Below are positions 8,014 through 14,593 of a stretch of 32,500 nt of DNA, one piece after another; within the stretch, counting starts at the first letter, position 1; every line of letters begins with the position of its first letter. The position numbers and the translations under genes were made by a program. The DNA lies in NCBI GenBank assembly GCA_963575745.1, contig CAUYUJ010016135.1:87078-119577 (forward strand), in the 5' to 3' direction. The notes beneath the pieces were generated by a model. The model saw only the letters and a program-made list of their open reading frames with translations, made no database searches and had not been told where the DNA came from. This DNA is from Prorocentrum cordatum. Taxonomy: Eukaryota; Sar; Dinophyceae; Prorocentrales; Prorocentraceae.

Positions 8014-10227
8014 TCATGTTTCCATAGGCGGCCTTACCTCTTCAGGCAGGTATCCCTGCTGTTGTGACGGAACTGTCTGCATAGCTAGCATCCTGGACGT
8101 CATCTCCTCCACCATGCTCCTCAGCTCCCGCAGCTCTCTCGCTGACTGCTCAGGAGTCTGACTAAAGGAGCCGGTCCATGGGAAGGATGATGCTATAATG
8201 CCAGGTGCTCGACAGATAGCACATGGTGGCTGCTGGGGATCTCCCTCACGCTGATTTGCGACGTGGCCCACCACATTAGAATTCCAGCATCCCTCGTGGA
8301 ATAGGTGATTGCACCTCAGGCGGTAAACGCTATCCCTGGGCTGAAATTCTTCGAGGCATACCGCACAGGTATCTTCCATCCCAGTGAAGACTTCTACGTC
8401 TGCTACCCTGGGATAGACCCGCCGCTGCCTCTCCAATACCGTCTCGGAGGGCATGAAGGCTGATGGGGGTGTCCCCGTTGGATTCAGCACTTCCTGCACT
8501 TCGACATTCGGCATGGAAGTGGTAGGAGTCACGGCGGGCGAGTTTCCTCGCAAAGGTGAGCCCCTGTTCCTCACCACATCAAGTGCAGCTGCACGTGACT
8601 GATCCCGTACGCTTTGCACCGCCTGCCTCCTCCTGAAACATGCCTGCTGAGTGTGGTGCGTCTGCCTGATGTAGTCAGGCACGCCCCTACTGCCAGACGA
8701 TATTGAATGGGCAGTGGGCTGGACAACCACCTCTGGTGATGTTGGTGAAGGCATAAAGGCCATGTGCGGGTACATGGAATGGTCGCTGCAGCGCACATCA
8801 GTGAGGTTATGCATCTGACCCGCCAATTCACGAACAAATTTGTTCGGAACCCTTGACCCGTCAGGATATAATGGCGGATTCATCTGCGTTGGTGGTGGCC
8901 TCTGGCCCTGAGACATGCTCGGATGGGCGTTGAACGCCGGGATAAAGGCTCGTTGCCGAGCAGGGTCCCGTGGGTTGGGACCCTCAGGTTCCCAGGACCA
9001 GGCTGGCCTCCACCTCTGCCCACTTGGGTGAGGCAGATTATGGTTCTGCACCTGCTGCACCGCGGCCGCCACTCTTGAGCGATAGTCGTCAGGTACACCC
9101 GCCCTGTGGTGGCTTGGTGTACCAGGCAGGTTTCCCTGCTGACTCGTTGGCGTGCCGGGCGGCATCATGTTGAGGAGGGCTGTGCTGTGATCAGCCCTAG
9201 CCGCAGCTATCCTCTCCATGAGTGTGCCGTTTGTGGAAGGGCGGACAGGTGTCCCGAATGGGGATTGTGCCGGTGGTGTGCCCAATGGAGTCATGCCCCT
9301 TGGAGTGTGCATGCTCTGAGTAGGGCTTCCATGCATTGGTTCAAACCGAGCAGGTCCGCTTGTAGGCAGGTTTCCCTGCATGGCCTGACGATTTCTCGTA
9401 GCCATAGCGGACATTGCTCCCTGGCCTGCGGCCCAGGGATCCTGCTGGTATAACCTGTCCGCCAGCTGTTCTACCTGGTCAGGGTTCAGCGCGGCTGCGA
9501 TCTGATCCAGGTCCGAGGTACTAATGGCCTGCCAAGACACGGCACTAGGCCCTTGGCTTGGGGCACGGCTTGGAGCCGCGCTCCCGGCCTCACTCTCGGT
9601 GATCATGAAGATCCGAAAGATCTCAGGCTGGTTTCCCAGCTGGGTAGGGCTGTAGTGGTCCCCAACTTCCCTGTGGGGGTAGACCATGGGGGGGTCGACG
9701 CCCTCTTGGTCTTGGGACCACTGGTACTTAACGCTGGAAGTACCAACGTCAGCCCACCTATCAGGAGCAGACATCGTTGCGACAGAGACTCGCGCATGGC
9801 GGCTCCCCAAATACTCTGGATTACGCCATTGCCTTCCTGTGGTCAGATCCTCTACATGAGAGATGTAATACGGTTCAATGATACCGTTATCTCCCTCGGA
9901 CAAGAGGACTCCGTTATCGGACCAACAGAACTTCATACCATCTTGTATGGCCTGACGCCAATCTACGAAGATGATGATGTCTGAATCTGGGTCCCACCCA
10001 CTGTTCACGGCACGGCGGCGAACTGTCGGCACGAAGTGAATGTGCGAACGGCCTGTCCCCCTTTTCTTCGTGTTGTGCTCAGGTCTACAGGACAGGCCGT
10101 GCCACATAATACCTTCGAAAGCATGCCATCGAGCGCCATGCATGGCGACTTCAGGGTATGGGGCCGGTCTCCCGGCAGGTTGGTCGCACAGTACAATGTA
10201 GCTGTACAGCGACCATGGAGCTTTCAA
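8014..10227 (-). CDS. C-terminal lobe of KptA/Tpt1, long linker and RING-H2 finger
   Basis: The first ~130 residues complete the 2'-phosphotransferase begun in the previous frame. About 480 residues of Pro/Gln/Ser-rich linker follow, dotted with GNRA hairpins (8538, 8948, 9126, 9366, 9627 and others). A RING-H2 finger occupies about residues 620-672: CAVC, then CNHLFHEGC, then CAIC. The segment ends at TGA 8014-8016. The same frame reopens directly and continues for seven codons to the ATG at 7992, so that stop is a simple nonsense change inside the polyprotein. The start chosen overlaps the previous ORF by four bases, but it is a frameshift junction, not a real initiation site. Confidence 0.85.
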   Translation of the reverse strand: MKAPWSLYSYIVLCDQPAGRPAPYPEVAMHGARWHAFEGIMWHGLSCRPEHNTKKRGTGRSHIHFVPTVRRRAVNSGWDPDSDIIIFVDWRQAIQDGMKFCWSDNGVLLSEGDNGIIEPYYISHVEDLTTGRQWRNPEYLGSRHARVSVATMSAPDRWADVGTSSVKYQWSQDQEGVDPPMVYPHREVGDHYSPTQLGNQPEIFRIFMITESEAGSAAPSRAPSQGPSAVSWQAISTSDLDQIAAALNPDQVEQLADRLYQQDPWAAGQGAMSAMATRNRQAMQGNLPTSGPARFEPMHGSPTQSMHTPRGMTPLGTPPAQSPFGTPVRPSTNGTLMERIAAARADHSTALLNMMPPGTPTSQQGNLPGTPSHHRAGVPDDYRSRVAAAVQQVQNHNLPHPSGQRWRPAWSWEPEGPNPRDPARQRAFIPAFNAHPSMSQGQRPPPTQMNPPLYPDGSRVPNKFVRELAGQMHNLTDVRCSDHSMYPHMAFMPSPTSPEVVVQPTAHSISSGSRGVPDYIRQTHHTQQACFRRRQAVQSVRDQSRAAALDVVRNRGSPLRGNSPAVTPTTSMPNVEVQEVLNPTGTPPSAFMPSETVLERQRRVYPRVADVEVFTGMEDTCAVCLEEFQPRDSVYRLRCNHLFHEGCWNSNVVGHVANQREGDPQQPPCAICRAPGIIASSFPWTGSFSQTPEQSARELRELRSMVEEMTSRMLAMQTVPSQQQGYLPEEVRPPMET
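8212..8367 (-). other. RING-H2 finger, E3 ubiquitin-ligase type
   Basis: The ligand order is C-X2-C, 14 residues, C-X-H-X2-H-X2-C, about 21 residues, C-X2-C, read as CAVCLEEF...LRCNHLFHEGC...PPCAIC. The two consecutive His ligands make it the H2 class that binds E2 ubiquitin-conjugating enzymes. All eight zinc ligands are intact. No GNRA hairpin interrupts the finger. RING fingers are not part of standard copia polyproteins, so this is an accessory domain. Its target is unknown. Confidence 0.85.
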
Positions 10228-10600
10228 TGTCCATGAATGCCCCTGAAAGCGCGGATGAAGATAGCGGGCTCGCCGGAGTCCCGCATTAACACCTTGAACT
10301 GGAGGCGCTGTGTTTCTTCTCCGTCTGGTTCACGGACATGAACAACTGACATCATGATGGCTGCGAGTTGGTCAACCGAGCGACCATATAACTGCTCGTT
10401 GATGAGTTTGGCCTCGTTATATCTTGGGTTATACCCAGCATGTCTCGATTGACCTGTGTTCCACGGATACTCCCTCACGAGCTCCACGAGGTTAACCCAA
10501 CCATCATGATCATCGAAAGATTCCAAGCGCCACACAGGATTGTGTTGCTTGTCTGGCGCATGTCTGCATATCCTGCTGAGAGCTTTGCTCAGCTGTTTGA
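9848..10600 (-). other. KptA/Tpt1 2'-phosphotransferase domain, spanning two frames
   Basis: The N-lobe (10224-10600) and C-lobe (9848-10227) together give the full order of Tpt1 signatures: LSKALSRICRHAP, DGWVNLVEL, IFIRAFRG, HGARWHAFEGIMWHGLS (HGT motif), GRSHIHFVP (RxHxHxxP), SGWDPDSDIIIFVDW, AIQDGMKFCWSDNGVLLSEG. The Arg-His, Arg and Arg positions I equate with the catalytic tetrad of the family are all present. HGT reads HGA, and the Arg usually following SG-M/x is replaced (SGWD). A GNRA hairpin with a GAGA loop (10163-10176) sits in the loop between the lobes. Only the frame break near 10226 would prevent translation. The identification rests on motif order and spacing read by eye. Confidence 0.88.
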
Positions 10601-11969
10601 GAATATCGTTGGATGTGGGAAGGATTCCAGCTTTCCTGCATTCCTTCGTGGATGTCTCATCCACCGAACGTATCGGCGGGAGCTTCCGAAGTGCAAGTCT
10701 ATCCCTGATCACATTTGGAGTCCCACTGGTGAAGGACGTGTCGCCTGGGCGGTGCAGCTGAACCACTGGCGGGTTTCCCCGCATCGGAGCCTCTGTTGCT
10801 GAGGAGGCTGCGGCTCCAGAAGAGGAGGAAGCTGCTGCGGCAGCGCCTGGCGGGTTTCCCCGCGGAGATGCGCGACTGGCGCTGCCCCTGATCTTCGGCG
10901 CCCAGTTACCCCTCGACATAGCTCCTTCATCGGACCTCCTGGAACGAGCCGCCACAGGCGAAGCTGGCGCAGGTGCATACCCACTGCGCTCGAAAGCTGC
11001 CGCCCTTTTCGCAATGGAATTGCTGCGACTAAGCGGGCGTCTTCGTTCCTCCATAGGGTCCTGAGGTTGCTGCTTGGGCACAGACGCTTGTGGAGGAGTT
11101 GCGCCAATCGGCGGCCTCGGCGTCGCAGATCGAGGCACCTCCATATGCACGTCTGGCCCAGGGCTCTGAGAGCTCGCCTTCGGTTTCGGCCCCGAAGACG
11201 GCTTAGGTGTCGGGGGTTCACTCTTAGCCTTCGAAGTTAGTGGGAGTGGGGGCTTCCTAGCCCCCTTCATGTAGATCTTGCTGGAATCCTCCAACATCTT
11301 GCGAGTTGCCTCGCGTGTGCGTTCTTCTACTGTCCGAATACGCTCCTCATCCTCCGCCACACGTTGAGCCTTTGTCTCGTCCTTGATTATCGGCTCTGGT
11401 TGTTGGGACTGGCTAGAGACGCCAGGCGAGTTTCCTCGCATACCAGGAAGACTAAAGAGCGCGTCTTTCTCTTCCTGGGTCATGGCTACCAGTCCCCTTG
11501 GAGCCGGGTTAGGCTTCTCTTCTTCTTTCGGATCCAAGTGGCTCAAGATCCCGAGACGACGATTCACTTCCGCGATCTCGTCCTGCGTCATCGGGATAAG
11601 TGGCGGATGGCCCTCTTTAGGAGGGGTTTTGCCCCTGTTGGGGCTCAGGCCTTCGTTGTTGCCAACGGGGCATCCTGGCCTGTGATTCTGGAACGGCTGG
11701 GAACAAGGTCCGCATGCTGCGTGAGGCCTATACTGCTTGCGCGCCGCGATAATATCTCGTAACTGAGTCCGCACTTCTTGAATTTCAGGGCGGCGGATGT
11801 TTGTTGCAAGCTGATAGCCTCCGCGGATGGGCTTGCCATCGCTGTCCCTATAGGCAGGGTTGCCCTGGCCGAAGCCGAGTGTTCCCCTTTTCGGCGTCTT
11901 GGGTCGTTGTACGGAAGTAGCTGGCCACCTCTCCTGAGAGCGTGTTCTTTTGGGCCAGCCTGTCTCCAC
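10224..11969 (-). CDS. Linker plus N-terminal lobe of a KptA/Tpt1 RNA 2'-phosphotransferase
   Basis: This 581-codon segment is in a different frame from Gag and continues it after a frameshift near 11950. Residues 1 to ~450 are a Pro/Ser/Arg-rich, probably disordered linker with several GNRA hairpins and xGNxP peptides. Residues ~455-581 match the N-terminal lobe of Tpt1/KptA: LSKALSRICRHAP (the LSKxLSxxLRH signature with the catalytic Arg-His pair), DGWVNLVEL, then FKVLMRDSGEPAIFIRAFRG (the IRAxxGH signature with the second Arg). The ORF stops at 10224, and the C-lobe follows at once in the next frame, so a single frameshift splits the domain. Known Tpt1 enzymes use NAD+ to remove the 2'-phosphate left at RNA ligation junctions. 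Confidence 0.85.
   Translation of the reverse strand: METGWPKRTRSQERWPATSVQRPKTPKRGTLGFGQGNPAYRDSDGKPIRGGYQLATNIRRPEIQEVRTQLRDIIAARKQYRPHAACGPCSQPFQNHRPGCPVGNNEGLSPNRGKTPPKEGHPPLIPMTQDEIAEVNRRLGILSHLDPKEEEKPNPAPRGLVAMTQEEKDALFSLPGMRGNSPGVSSQSQQPEPIIKDETKAQRVAEDEERIRTVEERTREATRKMLEDSSKIYMKGARKPPLPLTSKAKSEPPTPKPSSGPKPKASSQSPGPDVHMEVPRSATPRPPIGATPPQASVPKQQPQDPMEERRRPLSRSNSIAKRAAAFERSGYAPAPASPVAARSRRSDEGAMSRGNWAPKIRGSASRASPRGNPPGAAAAASSSSGAAASSATEAPMRGNPPVVQLHRPGDTSFTSGTPNVIRDRLALRKLPPIRSVDETSTKECRKAGILPTSNDILKQLSKALSRICRHAPDKQHNPVWRLESFDDHDGWVNLVELVREYPWNTGQSRHAGYNPRYNEAKLINEQLYGRSVDQLAAIMMSVVHVREPDGEETQRLQFKVLMRDSGEPAIFIRAFRGIHGH
11248..11265. repeat. 7-bp hairpin with a non-GNRA tetraloop
   Basis: GGGGGCT and AGCCCCC flank a four-base loop (AGGA on the coding strand). 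It lies in the Pro-rich linker among the GNRA hairpins but fits neither the stem nor the loop consensus. Confidence 0.6.
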
Positions 11970-14515
11970 TCACGAGGAAGTCGAGCCTGTGGATGTGGCT
12001 CTTCTCTGACGCGCGTATGGGAACGAGATCTTCTGGTGTTCTCATCAGAGGAAGCTGCCGATGCAGCAGGAGCGGCACCCGGTGGAGGTGCCTGAGAGGG
12101 CTCCTGTGCGATCCCAGATGGATCATCCGATGGAGGCGGGTCTCCCTGCTGTGTAGAACTCGGCGCAAGTGGCGCTTGTGCCGATGGTGATGATGATTCA
12201 GACTCATCAGGGTCGAAATCAACCTCTTCCTCACCATTCACGTCCATCATGAGGATGGTGACATCGTCCTCATCTAACCCGCAGCCATCGCCATCTACTT
12301 CTTCTGATGTCGAACTACCAATGATGATAACCATTGGCGTATCTGGTACAGGCAGGTTTCCCTGCATAGCCGGCGTCTGGGCGTCGCTCGGCTGTCCCGG
12401 AGTAGGAGGCACTGTTGTCGGCTCAGGCTCGTCGCCGAGCATAGGCTGCCCAGCAATGTTACGCATGGCCGTATGGTTTGGCCTCATTCCCACCGCCTGG
12501 AGACCCCATCCTGGCGGAGGAAGATCATGACCGCGCATAGCCATCGCCATTTCCAGAGCACGACGCCATCTACCACGGGAGTATATCAAGTGTCTCTGCA
12601 CTTCCTGAGGATACACGCTGTCAATGAGAGTCAGAGCTGCCAAAATTAGCTCTGAACTACCGCAAGCATCATTATCCTGTTCTGTCATGATGCCAGCTTC
12701 GATGTGTTCTTGACTCTCAGGATAACCAATTGTAAGTATCTCATGCATCCTCATGAGGGTCTGCAAAAGGGTACGTGGTCCATATTCGCCTGGAGCAAGC
12801 GAACCAGGAGGTATGAACGGAATATCTGGTTCGCCTGCAATGAAGGCCTGAACAAATGCCTGAGACTCCATTTCAATTAAGTCTTCAGTGGTCTGGGGAT
12901 ATTCTCCCATCAAAGAAGGCCTGTTTCCAGGCGGGATTTCGGGCGGAGGTTCGAGGTTCCGTTGAACCTCGGAAGGCGAAGCCTCTATAGTGGTGTCCTC
13001 GTCGTCGCTCTCGTAGGCCATGATGTTGCCTGGGTTCCCGAACATCCAGTCGAAGAAAGAAAGAGGCTCGTTTCCAAGCGTACCGTGTTCCACGGGAGTG
13101 AGTTCGTTACTGCCCGTGACGAACCGGCGGACGTACTCGAGGTAGTACGCGTACAATCCATGACCATACCCCTCGAGCTCGTCGATGTTGTCCATGCCAA
13201 CAACCCAAGTGAAAAATATCTGTTCCATAGCCTCAAAGTCCTGGAGGCTCAGATATTCAATGGATGGTGCACTTGAGCCAAAATGGACTTCGGACGACAT
13301 GCCCTTTCCATTTCCCTTCGCTGGACAATCTCGCACAAGATGATCGGAACTACCACATTCATGGCATTTGAGAACCTGGCCGTCTCTACCTCGCGGGTTT
13401 CCCCGCCTACCTTTACCTTTACCTGAGGTCTCTCTACGGCCTTTACCACGGCCTTTTCCCCCAAAGAATATCTCATCATGTTGTTCATCTGAGAGCCTCT
13501 GGAGAAATGCCGCGATACCTCGCCCGTTCAACCTCCGACGACCACGCTTGCCTTTACCCTTTCCTTTAAAACTTCTGCGTATCCTCCTTCTAACACGACG
13601 CACTGGTTTTCGTGTGAACCTCCTCCACCTTCGTTTAGCCTGTTGTAACAACAACCAGAATAAATGCTCAGCACGCTGATTGTCGTTATCCATATTCATG
13701 ATACCTGACCAATCTAGAGCTTCAACACCATCTGATGATATAGTGTCTGTATCGGTGCCGGAGTCGAAATCTTCGTCTCGTAAATAGGTGGATACACCGT
13801 CGGTTAGGGGATTTGATTCCCCCCATAACGAGCGGCGTGGTTGTGGTTCTCTAGAAGGAGGGCTGGTTGCCCAGCTTGGTTGTGCTCGATCCCCTGCTAA
13901 TAAAGCAGTGGATTCTCCTGGGTCATCGGCCCGTATGTTTGAGGGCCCGTTTCCAGGCTGGGCTTCAGTAGTCAAGGTAGTGTAGAAATTTCCACTACCA
14001 GGTCCCCTTCCTCTTCCAAACACGGATCCTATGTTACCAGGAGATCGTTCGGATAGGTGGCCTACCGAACGCATCCTTTCCAGCAACTCATCATACTGTT
14101 GTTGTGTTCGAGGCATTTGGTGATTGAGTGGCTGTAAGAGTTGCGTGGCTTTCTGGTTGCCGACGCCTAAGGCGCGGAATAGGATAGTGGTTAGCAGTTG
14201 GAAATTAGGAAGGTCGAATCCCACCGACTGTGCCTCAAGTCGGGCCATTTCGAATCGGGTAAGAGCGACATCGATTCGTTCCCCGTGAGGCACGTGGAAG
14301 TCGATGAGTTGTGTGCCAGAAGTGAGCTGTCGCTCATCTTCCAGGCGTTCGAACTTCATGCTGAGGAGGAACATGATGTAAGTTACTGGGTCTGTGTGGA
14401 CCCCATCAATGTCAGCACCATAGTTTATAATGTCAGGCGGTACCCTCATGGCGAGTGTCCTCGCTAGGCCACCTAGGCCGCGTTGTATTGCGGCCGCTTG
14501 GGCCTGTGGCGTCAT
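11645..14515 (-). CDS. Gag-like capsid/nucleocapsid segment with CCHC zinc knuckle
   Basis: The frame is open back to 14593, directly after the TAG of the leader, so the ATG at 14515 is probably internal. The first ~170 residues are capsid-like, with a core around HVPHGERIDVALTRFEMARL and the later ILFRALGVGNQ, as in copia Gag. Residues ~285-330 are an Arg/Lys-rich RNA-binding stretch (RRVRRRIRRSFKGKGKGKR). A canonical CX2CX4HX4C knuckle, CHECGSSDHLVRDC, lies at 13326-13367. The rest is acidic, Pro/Ser-rich linker with many GNRA hairpins. The last ~100 codons are out of frame: the true sequence moves to the next frame near 11930-11969 and continues in the adjoining segment. Confidence 0.85.
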   Translation of the reverse strand: MTPQAQAAAIQRGLGGLARTLAMRVPPDIINYGADIDGVHTDPVTYIMFLLSMKFERLEDERQLTSGTQLIDFHVPHGERIDVALTRFEMARLEAQSVGFDLPNFQLLTTILFRALGVGNQKATQLLQPLNHQMPRTQQQYDELLERMRSVGHLSERSPGNIGSVFGRGRGPGSGNFYTTLTTEAQPGNGPSNIRADDPGESTALLAGDRAQPSWATSPPSREPQPRRSLWGESNPLTDGVSTYLRDEDFDSGTDTDTISSDGVEALDWSGIMNMDNDNQRAEHLFWLLLQQAKRRWRRFTRKPVRRVRRRIRRSFKGKGKGKRGRRRLNGRGIAAFLQRLSDEQHDEIFFGGKGRGKGRRETSGKGKGRRGNPRGRDGQVLKCHECGSSDHLVRDCPAKGNGKGMSSEVHFGSSAPSIEYLSLQDFEAMEQIFFTWVVGMDNIDELEGYGHGLYAYYLEYVRRFVTGSNELTPVEHGTLGNEPLSFFDWMFGNPGNIMAYESDDEDTTIEASPSEVQRNLEPPPEIPPGNRPSLMGEYPQTTEDLIEMESQAFVQAFIAGEPDIPFIPPGSLAPGEYGPRTLLQTLMRMHEILTIGYPESQEHIEAGIMTEQDNDACGSSELILAALTLIDSVYPQEVQRHLIYSRGRWRRALEMAMAMRGHDLPPPGWGLQAVGMRPNHTAMRNIAGQPMLGDEPEPTTVPPTPGQPSDAQTPAMQGNLPVPDTPMVIIIGSSTSEEVDGDGCGLDEDDVTILMMDVNGEEEVDFDPDESESSSPSAQAPLAPSSTQQGDPPPSDDPSGIAQEPSQAPPPGAAPAASAASSDENTRRSRSHTRVREEPHPQARLPREWRQAGPKEHALRRGGQLLPYNDPRRRKGEHSASARATLPIGTAMASPSAEAISLQQTSAALKFKKCGLSYEILSRRASSIGLTQHADLVPSRSRITGQDAPLATTKA
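12952..12971. repeat. 8-bp perfect hairpin with a CGTT (minus-strand AACG) loop
   Basis: CGAGGTTC pairs perfectly with GAACCTCG across a four-base loop within the Gag linker. It is another compact hairpin that does not match the GNRA family. Confidence 0.6.
13272..13293 (-). other. Spliced-leader-like sequence inside gag
   Basis: The minus strand contains CCATTTTGGCTCAAG, a 15-base exact match to the 3' part of the conserved dinoflagellate spliced leader. The upstream bases CCGAAGT resemble its 5' part with one substitution and one extra base. It sits just downstream (in RNA sense) of the zinc knuckle and reads as VHFGSS in frame. It could be a relict leader from a recycled cDNA or a chance coding match. 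Confidence 0.4.
13326..13367 (-). other. CCHC zinc knuckle of Gag
   Basis: The motif reads C-HE-C-GSSD-H-LVRD-C, the exact CX2CX4HX4C spacing of retroviral and retrotransposon nucleocapsids, which bind genomic RNA. Gly/Lys/Arg-rich sequence lies on both sides, and a GNRA hairpin sits just upstream in the RNA at 13393-13406. Confidence 0.95.
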
Positions 14516-14593
14516 ACGTCCGCTTGTAACGTTGAGCCATGCGTTGACCCGGTAGATGTACTCACGAAAAGGTACATTACCTTGAGGGTCCCA

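Noticed and set aside
8962-8984. AGGGTCCC/GGGACCCT inverted repeat with a 7-base loop
   Set aside because: Loop length and stem differ from the hairpin family. A single occurrence in Gly/Pro-rich coding sequence.
11538-11548. TGGCTCAAG matches to the spliced leader here and GGCTCAAG at 32148
   Set aside because: Only 8-9 bases match, expected by chance in 32 kb.
11855-11867. CAGGG/CCCTG with a three-base loop (GQGNPAY) and 11622-11636 AGGGG/CCCCT with a five-base loop (NRGKTPP)
   Set aside because: They resemble the family and may be degenerate members, but the loops are not tetraloops, so they were left out of the count.
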